Positions 22,897 through 30,577 of a stretch of 36,791 nt of DNA are shown piece by piece. Location of the stretch: NCBI GenBank assembly GCA_043783155.1, contig JAYVZS010000039.1, positions 1 through 36,791 of the forward strand, read 5' to 3'. Source of the DNA: JAPLDA01 sp043783155. GTDB taxonomy: Bacteria; Bacteroidota; Bacteroidia; AKYH767-A; 2013-40CM-41-45. A model generated the notes under the pieces. That model did no database searches, was not told the DNA's origin, and saw only the letters and a program-made list of their open reading frames with translations. Positions within the stretch are counted from its first letter, which is position 1. Each line of letters begins with the position of its first letter. Made by a program: the position numbers and the translations under genes.

Positions 22897-24453
22897 TTAA
22901 TTCACCGTAAGTTTCCGGATGACTTCGCCTTTATCAAAACCGATTTTTATCACATAGACACCGGCTTCCATCGATCGGGTATCCATTCGGTACTCAACAC
23001 TTCTGATATTATTAACCGAATAAACATTTCTTCCTGTGATGTCATATACGTTCACGCGTTGAATTGGGTTTGAATAATCCGACACTCCGATTTGGAAATA
23101 GTCTGAGGCAGGATTTGGAAATACATTCACCAAATTATTCAATTGCGAAGCAGTTTGAATTCCGGTCGGAAGCTGAAGTGCGCCTGCAATTCTCGGATTC
23201 AGGTAACCCATGATCGTATCAACATAAGCATGACCTTTCGTACTGCTCATATCAGGATTGGTTCTAAGCGAAGCACGCCAAACGGTATCAGCGTGATTTT
23301 GTGAGTATCCGAGACCAGACATCATTGTTACATAACATGTTGTTGAATCATACCATTCCCATGGTCCGGCCTGCCCGGGAGCTAAAGAAGGAGTTGGCAA
23401 CACAAATGGACACAATCCGTCATGACCATCATTCACCTGGTTTGCGCGGGTAGTAAATGGATCAGTCCATGTGTTATTCTGGAATGAACTATTGTTCTGC
23501 AGCGAATCAGCTCTTGCAATAATTGTATGGCTTCCGCTCACATCCACGACAAAGTCACCAGTAGTAGGAACGATTACAGGTCCGTCATAGTAGGGAGCAA
23601 ACGGATCATTCACGACATGAAAACAAACCATCGGAACATTACCGGCGGTAAGCCATGAACTGTCGCCCAACGCGCCACCCATATTAAACACAAACGACAC
23701 GGCATTACTTACGCCGGGAGTATTTGTCGCTATATTAAATCCCATGGCTCCACCATAGCCGTCAAAGTCGCCCCAGACACCCTGATTAATATAGGATAAT
23801 CCGGCGGTGAACCCGTAGGAAACATTCGTTGTTGCTGCTAAAAATTTCGGAAGAGAAATTTGTGCGGAGTTATTAAGCGTTGCGTAAGCCAAAGCAACGT
23901 ATCCTCCGGAACCTGCTCCGCCCAGAATAATTTTAGATTGATCGATGTGATACGTGTTCGCATTGTTCGCGTCATTTCTGAAATACCGGACACATGCTTT
24001 TGCATCCTGCAGCGACCGGTAAACGGCTTGCAATAAACTTCCCGTTCTGATGTCTTGTCCGGTGGGTCCGAGTGCAGTCGGGTTCCATCCTAAACGATAA
24101 TCCATTGCGATGGCGGTGTAACCTCGTCTCGCAAATTGCCTGCACATTTCAGTGATGGTACTGTCTGTTTTGATACCGGTAGTCTGGCCATTGTAAAAAA
24201 TCGGAATAAAACTTCCGGTATGCAGCATGATGATAGTTGGTCGTGAAGTCATTGTATCCCCGACCGGTTCATACACATCAGCTTTCAGATCAACTGTGAC
24301 AGGTGAACCTGTGAGAAATTGTACATTATGTCCATAGATAACATTGGACGTAACGGTGGTCGAAGAATATACTTCAGTAAGAAAGCGCTGTGCGGAAAGT
24401 TGTGATGAGAAACCCAGCACCAGTAAACATACTAAATGTAATAGTTTTTTCAT
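22897..24453 (-). CDS. secreted T9SS alpha/beta-hydrolase-like protein, nucleophile lost
   Basis: 518 residues with signal peptide MKKLLHLVCLLVLGFSSQLSAQ and a C-terminal T9SS type A sorting domain (VNVFPNPASDYFQIGVSD .. GVYVIKIGFDKGEVIRKLTVN). It aligns without gaps with the smaller paralogue around the active site: the GxSxG nucleophile is replaced, reading GGAGSGGYVALAY with G181 where the paralogue has S172 (Ser shifted by one), and the oxyanion HGG is HTG. The acid D (VVNDPFAPYYD) remains. It may be a non-catalytic binding protein or use S182. A roughly 100-residue insertion lies after the nucleophile segment. A consensus promoter stands in front. Confidence 0.82.
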   Translation of the reverse strand: MKKLLHLVCLLVLGFSSQLSAQRFLTEVYSSTTVTSNVIYGHNVQFLTGSPVTVDLKADVYEPVGDTMTSRPTIIMLHTGSFIPIFYNGQTTGIKTDSTITEMCRQFARRGYTAIAMDYRLGWNPTALGPTGQDIRTGSLLQAVYRSLQDAKACVRYFRNDANNANTYHIDQSKIILGGAGSGGYVALAYATLNNSAQISLPKFLAATTNVSYGFTAGLSYINQGVWGDFDGYGGAMGFNIATNTPGVSNAVSFVFNMGGALGDSSWLTAGNVPMVCFHVVNDPFAPYYDGPVIVPTTGDFVVDVSGSHTIIARADSLQNNSSFQNNTWTDPFTTRANQVNDGHDGLCPFVLPTPSLAPGQAGPWEWYDSTTCYVTMMSGLGYSQNHADTVWRASLRTNPDMSSTKGHAYVDTIMGYLNPRIAGALQLPTGIQTASQLNNLVNVFPNPASDYFQIGVSDYSNPIQRVNVYDITGRNVYSVNNIRSVEYRMDTRSMEAGVYVIKIGFDKGEVIRKLTVN

Positions 24454-24483
24454 GGTTATTGTTTTTTGAAGTTAGACAATATG

Positions 24484-24514
24484 CAAACGTACCTTAATTC
24501 CGAACAAGATCAAA
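24484..24514 (-). promoter_or_regulatory. consensus Bacteroidota promoter
   Basis: TTTG (24511-24514), 19-base spacer and TACGTTTG (24484-24491), read on the minus strand; ideal spacing. It drives the 518-residue hydrolase-like gene 30 bases downstream and separates it from the TonB receptor. Confidence 0.75.
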
Positions 24515-24554
24515 TGAAGAAGAATTGTCGAAGAAGAATTTTATGAAAAAATAA

Positions 24555-27344
24555 TTACTTGTTTAACGCAACTAAAATGGAAAAATAAGCCAGTCGGCCA
24601 ACGGTTGGTCCGCCATACACAGTAAATTTTTGGTTATTGAAAAGATTGGATGCTCCCAATTTAAAAGTGGAATAAATTTTAGGGATGCGGTGACTGATTT
24701 GTGCATCCACTAAATCATAGGAAGGAACATATCCCGTAAATTGCGGTGATCCTTCAAACTGGAATCCCTCTATCCATTTGTAGTTGATGTTGAATCCAAA
24801 ATTTCTAAAGTGGATGAGCTTAAAAAGATACACATCGATATCCCGTCCTGTGAATCCGATGTTAAATTTATTTTCAGGAGTGTTGTAAGCGGGAATTAAC
24901 GGGTCCACCGAGTTACCTCGATCGAGCAGGTTATATGAGTAGTTTCCGTTGATTGAAAAAAACTTTTTGAAAAAATAATTCATGCCAATGGAGAAACCTC
25001 TTGTTGTAACAAGGTCTTCTGAATTGGCTGCCACGCGATAAATTTTTTGCGGTAGGATAAAGTTTACAGCCGGTTCATAAGTATACGTTGCACCGATTTT
25101 GTAACCGATAAAATTCCTGTACCAACTATAGTAGCCAACCATGTCAAGATAAAGATTGTTGAACAGTGTTGCGCGATAACCAACTTCAATGGTTTTTACC
25201 TCTTCCGGTTGAATCGGCTTTACATTGAAGTAAACAAGGGAATCTCGTGAACGATTGTTCATTGCTGTAAGTAAACTGGGAACGGTCACCAATGAATCAA
25301 ACCCATGAAGATTTCCGAGGAGTAGTATTAAAGGGCTTACCCGGTAATACAAATACTGATCAGAAAGAGTCGGGTTTCTAACGGCTGAGGAAAATGAACC
25401 ACGGATGATTTGTTTCTCGTTGAATGAATACACTGCACTCAACGCAGGCGAAATCAAATACTTAAAGTTTTCATTTTTGTCCAATCTTGCTGTAAGATTT
25501 AGTTTTAATTTTTCTTTTAGAATTTTTTTCTCCAATCCTGTATAAATCCCAAATTCTTTATTCCTAATGGTTGCGTTACCGGTGTCCTGAAAAATAGTAC
25601 CCCTCGAATCCGGAACATACATCCTGAAGTTCCCTCCCAAAACAATGTCTGAAACCGAAGTATTAAACTTATATTCACCCTGTACATGGTACAATGCCGA
25701 CTTATCATAAAGCCTGGAACCGCCTTCCGTAAATAGTTTTGTTGTGACCGATTGGAATGCTGAATCAAAAGCTGCTGTCCCCGGGACGAAAAAAGGAAGT
25801 TGGCCCGAAGCGATATGATTGTCAGCATAATTTTGAGCTTTGTTGTGAAATAAATACATGGAATCCGGGTAGTGGGCCAGCAACCATGGATTGATAGAGT
25901 TCAGATAATCCGTGTAAGAGGAATATTGCGAAGGCACATAGTGTGGATAGCCCGGAAATTGGGGGATGCGATTAGGATAATGCCCCAGAATATTCCAGTA
26001 GTAATTGTAATCCGCCGACCAGTCTTTATCGCTCTTTGCTGACTGTTGCAATTTAAGTGCAGTGAAATATCCGTCATAGGATTTACCCGCATCTTCATTG
26101 GTGGCATACGCGCGGATGAAAAATTTATTCTCTATTTTTAATTCAACCCGGTTCTGAAAAAATAAAATATCTTTCAGACTGTACCGGTTGTCGCCTTGGT
26201 AAACAGTTGTACCGGTTCCAAAATTTGAGGCGAGAATGACCTCTATATTTTTTTCAATTTTATAATGAAATGCGGCTCCGAGTTTGATGTTACGGGTGTT
26301 GTAATCAACCAGATCTTTTTCCAGGTATCCGGTGCGGTACCATATTCCCAAACCCGGCCTGATGGTCGCAACCATCGAAGCATCGTTTAATGAATAATAT
26401 TCATCACCGTAACGGTTTACGGCATCATAACCACCGGGATTTTTTTCATCGCTTTTTGACTGCGGAGTCGCAGCAAGATTATTTGCTTCCCAATCGTTGG
26501 CGCGCATAAAGAACATGTTCAATTTGTATCCAAACTTGTCTTCTCCTTTTTTATTTTTAAAAACCTGTGCCCAGCGCAACGATGTTTCACCGAGATTGCG
26601 TTCACCAACTTTTGCAGACACCTCCAGACCGGGTTTCACAAAAGGACTGCGCGTCGTCATGCTAATGACACCGTTGAATGCATTGGGTCCGTAATAGGCA
26701 GACGACGCTCCGGAAATCATGTCTACTTTTAAAACATCAAGTTCTGAACAGCCGAGAAAATTTCCGAGAGAAAAATTTAAACCTGGTGCCTGGTTATCAA
26801 TTCCGTCAATAATTTGAAGCGACCGAACCGGCGATGTGCTGTTAAATCCCCGCATGTTTACAATTGTAAAACCCAATGAAGCGGAAGTAAGATCAACACC
26901 TTTCATGGTACCCAATGCTTCATAGAATGATGTCTGTGCACACTCTTTAATCGCAATGATATCCATGGATTCAACGGTGAGTGGTGCTTCTTTTTGTTTT
27001 TCGGAGATGCGACTTCCGGTCACATCCACGCCTTTTAATTCCACTTCTTTTGACTTTAGTTTTACGGAGATTTTTTCGTCGGGTGAGGTCACATTAATTT
27101 CCTGTGGTTCAAAACCCACAAACGAAATGACGAGAATAAAAGGAGGTTGTTGCTCAGTTTTGATTTCAAACTTTCCGTCCAGATCGGTGGTTGTTCCGTT
27201 CGTTGTGCCTTTCAGCACAACGGTAGCTCCGATAATGGGTTCGATGGTTTTGCCGTCACGAATAACTCCGCTGATCTGTTGAGCGATGGAATAACTCATG
27301 CACAGAAATAAAAAAACACTCAGCGCAGCAAGGTGTTTTATCAT
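24555..27344 (-). CDS. TonB-dependent outer-membrane receptor
   Basis: 929 residues: signal peptide MIKHLAALSVFLFLCMSYSIAQ; carboxypeptidase-D regulatory-like domain (about 23-108, GVIRDGKTIEPIIGATVVLKG .. GKFEIKTE); a plug domain (about 115-235, including VESMDIIAIKECAQTSFYEAL, NMRGFN, SGASSAYYGPNAFNGVISM) and a beta-barrel. A conserved plug ending and a weak TonB box at the N-terminus of the mature protein (VTGSRI) are visible. No SusD gene is adjacent, so a polysaccharide-utilisation SusC is not suggested; the cargo is unknown. It is upstream of the hydrolase-like genes in the same direction, with a separate promoter before them. Confidence 0.92.
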   Translation of the reverse strand: MIKHLAALSVFLFLCMSYSIAQQISGVIRDGKTIEPIIGATVVLKGTTNGTTTDLDGKFEIKTEQQPPFILVISFVGFEPQEINVTSPDEKISVKLKSKEVELKGVDVTGSRISEKQKEAPLTVESMDIIAIKECAQTSFYEALGTMKGVDLTSASLGFTIVNMRGFNSTSPVRSLQIIDGIDNQAPGLNFSLGNFLGCSELDVLKVDMISGASSAYYGPNAFNGVISMTTRSPFVKPGLEVSAKVGERNLGETSLRWAQVFKNKKGEDKFGYKLNMFFMRANDWEANNLAATPQSKSDEKNPGGYDAVNRYGDEYYSLNDASMVATIRPGLGIWYRTGYLEKDLVDYNTRNIKLGAAFHYKIEKNIEVILASNFGTGTTVYQGDNRYSLKDILFFQNRVELKIENKFFIRAYATNEDAGKSYDGYFTALKLQQSAKSDKDWSADYNYYWNILGHYPNRIPQFPGYPHYVPSQYSSYTDYLNSINPWLLAHYPDSMYLFHNKAQNYADNHIASGQLPFFVPGTAAFDSAFQSVTTKLFTEGGSRLYDKSALYHVQGEYKFNTSVSDIVLGGNFRMYVPDSRGTIFQDTGNATIRNKEFGIYTGLEKKILKEKLKLNLTARLDKNENFKYLISPALSAVYSFNEKQIIRGSFSSAVRNPTLSDQYLYYRVSPLILLLGNLHGFDSLVTVPSLLTAMNNRSRDSLVYFNVKPIQPEEVKTIEVGYRATLFNNLYLDMVGYYSWYRNFIGYKIGATYTYEPAVNFILPQKIYRVAANSEDLVTTRGFSIGMNYFFKKFFSINGNYSYNLLDRGNSVDPLIPAYNTPENKFNIGFTGRDIDVYLFKLIHFRNFGFNINYKWIEGFQFEGSPQFTGYVPSYDLVDAQISHRIPKIYSTFKLGASNLFNNQKFTVYGGPTVGRLAYFSILVALNK

Positions 27345-27463
27345 AACAAAGCGAATGTTTATTTCTCAAAAGTGGTGAAAAGGATTCACAAATAAAAATG
27401 CTCCGGGTAAAAACAATACAGAAACTGTTTAAAATTCATTTCAAATATTTGCTATTGTACATG

Positions 27464-27546
27464 CTTCGACTTCGCTCAGCATGACCCCGCGCACGATGTC
27501 ACCCTGAGCCCAAGCACAGCGCGAAGTCGAAGTGGAAGTCGAAGGG
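27464..27546. repeat. palindromic dispersed repeat, CTTCGACTTCGC type
   Basis: CTTCGACTTCGC (27464-27475) and GCGAAGTCGAAG (27521-27532) are perfect 12-base inverted arms; a partial second right arm GGAAGTCGAAGG (27535-27546) follows. Inside lie GCTCAG and CTGAGC. This palindrome class is known from many environmental genomes. It lies upstream of the TonB receptor (27344). Confidence 0.7.
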
Positions 27547-27612
27547 TGCGCTGGCTTTAACATTTTCTTAAATAGAAATTTAAACAGGTTCACAAACAAA
27601 AAAATGATTTCA

Positions 27613-27951
27613 TCACGAAAAAAATTTCCGCGTCAATACTTTTTGAAATTCACGTTGGATAACTGCATCAGCCAGCAGGTCAGCAAAATCATTTTTAGTT
27701 GAATTGCTTAGCAGTTCACGAAATATTTTTTCGTTGATGTCGATTCTGTAAAGCAATGATTGAAAAGAGGATGTTCTGTTTTTGTATAATTCAAACAACA
27801 AAGGAGCGACCTGGTTTCTTAATTCTTCGTACGCCGTAAGTTCATTTCCGCTGAATGTTATTTCATGACCGAACACTTCAAAGTCTTTAATGATCTGGTT
27901 CGCGGTGAGGCGGATGATTTCAAGATCGTGTCGGTATTTTTCGAGGTTCAT
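27613..27951 (-). CDS. conserved small protein of unknown function
   Basis: 112 residues, mainly helical: MNLEKYRHDLEIIRLTANQI .. YEELRNQVAPLLFELYKNRT .. DFADLLADAVIQREFQKVLTRKFF. No signal peptide, membrane segment or known motif was recognised. It follows the ferredoxin gene by 65 bases in the same direction, suggesting co-transcription. The start is ATG at 27951, supported by lack of upstream starts; the DNA around it forms a palindrome (27949-28006) that could affect translation. Coding is supported by length and codon periodicity, function is not. Confidence 0.6.
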   Translation of the reverse strand: MNLEKYRHDLEIIRLTANQIIKDFEVFGHEITFSGNELTAYEELRNQVAPLLFELYKNRTSSFQSLLYRIDINEKIFRELLSNSTKNDFADLLADAVIQREFQKVLTRKFFS

Positions 27952-28006
27952 TGGTTTGTTGGTTCTTTGGTTATTTGGTTGTGACCAATCAACCAGTGAA
28001 CCAATG
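27949..28006. repeat. imperfect palindrome covering a start codon
   Basis: CATTGGTT (27949-27956) is complementary to AACCAATG (27999-28006), with further TTGGTT / AACCA pairs in between. The CAT at 27949-27951 is the start codon (minus strand) of the 112-residue protein, so the transcript would fold its start into a hairpin. Confidence 0.55.
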
Positions 28007-28016
28007 AACAGATCAT

Positions 28017-28352
28017 TTAGTCCGTGTGAGAATTTTTCACTTTGATAAAATCAGTAATTAACCGCTGCACCGGACGGTTATTGATGAGGTGTTCGTTTAC
28101 AATTTCATCCACATCACTTAACTGAACACCGCCGTAATAAATTCCTTCGGGATATACGACTATCGACGGACCATAGTCACATGCATCGAGACAACCAGAA
28201 CGTTGCGCGCGCATTTCTCCTTTAAGCCCTTTATCGTTCAATGCTTTTTTGAATGCTTTCACGAGCGCCATGCCGCATTCTTCGCCGCAGGATTTACGTT
28301 CACCCTCTTTTCGCTGGTTGGTGCAAATGAAAATATGTTTTTTAAACTTCAT
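28017..28352 (-). CDS. thioredoxin-like [2Fe-2S] ferredoxin
   Basis: 111 residues from ATG 28352. The pattern of cysteines C10, C22, C26, C54 and C58 (IFICTN, KSCGEECG, SGCLDACDYGPSIVVYPEG) is that of the thioredoxin-fold 2Fe-2S ferredoxin family; the second pair CLDAC and GPSIVVYPEGIYYGGV are highly characteristic. These carry electrons, often in redox or Fe-S assembly contexts. A frame extending five codons upstream exists (start 28367), but MKFKKHIFICTN is the usual N-terminus. Upstream is a 541-base gap full of repeats; downstream the small unknown gene. Confidence 0.88.
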   Translation of the reverse strand: MKFKKHIFICTNQRKEGERKSCGEECGMALVKAFKKALNDKGLKGEMRAQRSGCLDACDYGPSIVVYPEGIYYGGVQLSDVDEIVNEHLINNRPVQRLITDFIKVKNSHTD

Positions 28353-28429
28353 GGGTACGGATAACAAATTTTTACGAATATACGAAAGTACAAATCATTC
28401 GGTCGTGACTCCGTTTGAGCGGCAAAATA

Positions 28430-28527
28430 TTTCACGCAGAGAATCGCTGAGGCGCAGAGGACGCAGAGAATATCCTTTGAAAGTGGCCTCTGCGATTTCT
28501 CTGCGCCTCAGCGTACTCAGCGTGAAA
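28430..28527. repeat. long imperfect palindrome, TTTCACGC..GCGTGAAA
   Basis: TTTCACGC (28430-28437) pairs with GCGTGAAA (28520-28527), and CGCTGAGGCGCAGAG (28445-28459) pairs perfectly with CTCTGCGCCTCAGCG (28499-28513). The middle carries further CGCAGAG units. The element is about 98 bases, non-coding and can form a long hairpin. Confidence 0.8.
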
Positions 28528-28774
28528 CAAAACAATAGTTTGGATTAAGATTTCCTATTGAAAATCGAAACTGAGACACTAACAATCATTACGGATCAGG
28601 ATTCAAACATGGGTAGTCTCTCAGTTTGATGTTTGTATGCTTACGTTATGCCTGTAGCGAATGACGAATTAATACGAATGTACGAATACGCGAATTGATA
28701 TTCTATGCATGAAATATTTCGCCACATAAACGGAGCCACTAAACAAACATGGATGGTGATCTATACAGAAATCT

Positions 28775-28831
28775 CTTTGTGAACTTTGCGAAAACCTTTG
28801 TGTCCTTTGCGGTTAAATTTTTAACGCAAAG
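28775..28831. repeat. CTTTGTG/CTTTGCG short-period repeat with palindrome
   Basis: Reads ctttgtgaactttgcg, then cctttgtgtcctttgcgg, then TTTGCGGTTAAA facing TTTAACGCAAA as a near-perfect palindrome. Related to 6051-6088. Confidence 0.55.
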
Positions 28832-28893
28832 ATCAAACTCAATTACTCTTCTACAGGTTTCTTAAAATGAATTCATTCTCAAACAGTAATTTT

Positions 28894-29460
28894 TCAGACG
28901 TGCAGGTTTGACCTGAACAGTTTGATGGCGATGGCTAATAAAATAATCCCAAATACTTTTCGTACGATGTTGATTCCTCCCGGACCTAAAATTTTTTCGA
29001 GGAAGCCGAGATTTTTCAGCACGAGATAAACTAAAATGATGTTGAGGAAAATTCCGATGAGAATCGTTTCAACATTATAAGCGGAGCGAAGTGAAAGCAG
29101 AGTTGTCATCGTTCCTGTACCGGCAATCAGCGGAAACGCAATAGGGATCACGGATGCCGTAGCGGGTAATTCGTCTTTGTAAAGTTTGATTCCGAGTATC
29201 ATTTCGAGGGCAAGAAAAAATAACACGAGTGATCCTGCAATGGCAAAAGAAGAAACATCTACACCCAGAAAATCCAAAATATTTTGACCGATAAATAAAA
29301 ACACGACCATGATCAGCAATGAAACAAGTGTCGCTTTTTCCGGATGAATCGTTCCAACTCTTGTTCGCACGGAAAGTATTGCCGGAATGGAACCAATCAC
29401 ATCAATCACGGCAAAGAGAATCGTGGAGACAGTAAGGATTTCGTGGAAACTTAAATTCAT
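28894..29460 (-). CDS. MarC-family inner-membrane protein (UPF0056)
   Basis: 188 residues with about six transmembrane helices. Family features: MNLSFHEILTVSTILFAVIDVIGSIP at the start, the segment LVLFFLALEMILGIKLY, and PIAFPLIAGTGTMTTLLSL with the conserved PLIAGPG-like motif (here PLIAGTG). MarC proteins are inner membrane proteins, not proven antibiotic-resistance determinants; function unknown. It follows the atp operon terminator and is probably transcribed alone. Confidence 0.88.
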   Translation of the reverse strand: MNLSFHEILTVSTILFAVIDVIGSIPAILSVRTRVGTIHPEKATLVSLLIMVVFLFIGQNILDFLGVDVSSFAIAGSLVLFFLALEMILGIKLYKDELPATASVIPIAFPLIAGTGTMTTLLSLRSAYNVETILIGIFLNIILVYLVLKNLGFLEKILGPGGINIVRKVFGIILLAIAIKLFRSNLHV

Positions 29461-29500
29461 TGTCCGGAAATTTTTGTCGAAGGTAGTGAATGATTGAAAA

Positions 29501-29555
29501 TGGATGTTGGAGATTGGAAGTTGGAAGTTGGAAGTTGGAAATTGGAAATTGGATG
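29501..29555. repeat. 7-base tandem repeat GGAAGTT
   Basis: tggatgttggagattggaag then three GGAAGTT units and two GGAAATT units. The period is seven bases, as in the TTGATTC array at 12907-12945. It lies between MarC and the atp terminator. Confidence 0.7.
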
Positions 29556-29559
29556 GAAG

Positions 29560-29591
29560 AAAAAAAAGCCTCTCTCATTTCTGAAAGAGGC
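29560..29591 (-). terminator. intrinsic terminator of the atp operon
   Basis: On the plus strand AAAAAAAA, GCCTCT (29568-29573), loop, AGAGGC (29586-29591). Read on the minus strand it is a six-base GC stem, 12-base loop, then TTTTTTTT, 29 bases after the atpG stop. Confidence 0.85.
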
Positions 29592-29620
29592 GCATAGACG
29601 CAAAATGTTGCGTCTGTACT

Positions 29621-30505
29621 TTAGCCGTTTAGTGCTTCCGCTCCTGCAACAATCTCCAGGATCTCTCCTGTAATGGCCGCCTGGCGTGCTTTGTTGTAAT
29701 TGATACGGAGTTCTTTCAAAAGATCCGTTGCATTGTCGGTGGCTTTGTTCATCGAAGTCATTCGCGCACCATGTTCAGACGCATTTGAATCAAGCAACGC
29801 CTTGTAAAGCTGAATCTTGATGGCCTTCGGAATCAACTGAAGTACCAGTTCTTCCTTATCCGGTTCAAAAATATAATCGTTCACATGCTTTTGCTTTTCT
29901 TCCTTTTTCGCAGGAGGAGTGATCGGCAATATCTGTTCAACCTGTACATACTGAACAGCGGCATTCTTGAACTGATTATAAATAATTACGATTTTATCAT
30001 ACTCTCCATCGGCATATTCCTTCATCAGCTTTTCCGCGATCACAGAAGCGTTCTCGAAGTTAAGATGAGCGTAAATATCATTGTGGTTACCAACGTATAG
30101 TTTCGCATTCTTAGAGAAAAAGTCAGACGCTTTTTTTCCGATGCAAAGAATTTTTACATTTCCTTCTTTCACCTGCACCGCATAATCTTCACGAACCAAA
30201 CGATTCACAGTACGCACAACGTTTGCGTTGAAACCACCGCAAAGTCCACGGTTGGAGTTGATGGCGACAATCAATATTTTATTCACCGGTCGGTTGGAAG
30301 CATACGCGCCACCTGCACTGCTGTCGAGCGTGGAAGAAATATTTTCCATGATCTCTCTCAGCTTCGCTGCATACGGACGCATCTGCACAATCGCATCCTG
30401 CGCGCGTCTCAACTTCGCGGCACTTACCATCTTCATCGCTTTGGTGATCTGTTGCGTGGAGATGACAGATGTTATTCGGTTCCGGACTTCTTTTAAGTTA
30501 GCCAT
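29621..30505 (-). CDS. atpG: ATP synthase F1 gamma subunit
   Basis: 294 residues; the rotating shaft of F1. N-terminal helix MANLKEVRNRITSVISTQQI TKAMKMVSAAKLRRAQ and C-terminal helix ASEHGARMTSMNKATDNATDLLKELRINYNKARQAAITGEILEIVAGAEAL are the conserved coiled-coil ends; GLCGGFN in the middle is also conserved. Length is normal. Last gene of the operon; a terminator follows at 29560-29591. The 72-base gap to atpA is filled by a repeat of the GTTGGCA type. Confidence 0.97.
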   Translation of the reverse strand: MANLKEVRNRITSVISTQQITKAMKMVSAAKLRRAQDAIVQMRPYAAKLREIMENISSTLDSSAGGAYASNRPVNKILIVAINSNRGLCGGFNANVVRTVNRLVREDYAVQVKEGNVKILCIGKKASDFFSKNAKLYVGNHNDIYAHLNFENASVIAEKLMKEYADGEYDKIVIIYNQFKNAAVQYVQVEQILPITPPAKKEEKQKHVNDYIFEPDKEELVLQLIPKAIKIQLYKALLDSNASEHGARMTSMNKATDNATDLLKELRINYNKARQAAITGEILEIVAGAEALNG

Positions 30506-30511
30506 TGTCTT

Positions 30512-30576
30512 TCAGTTGGCAGTCGGCAAATTGCAGTTGGCAATTTTGCAAACTACAATTTGCGAACTGCAAACTT
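30512..30576. repeat. GTTGGCA / TTTGCAA intergenic repeat, atpA-atpG gap
   Basis: cagttggcagtcggcaaatt, gcagttggcaattttgcaaa, ctacaatttgcgaactgcaa. Degenerate copies and their complements alternate, giving fold-back potential. It occupies the gap almost completely. Confidence 0.65.
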
Positions 30577-30577
30577 T

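Larger units (their letters stand above)
28353..28893. other. gap with two dispersed repeats and no gene
   Basis: The stretch between the ferredoxin and MarC genes holds a long palindrome (28430-28527) and a CTTTGTG-type repeat (28775-28831). No open frame with coding character was found. The promoter of the ferredoxin gene should lie in the first 60 bases, but only a one-mismatch TACTTTCG -7 was seen (minus strand). Confidence 0.5.
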
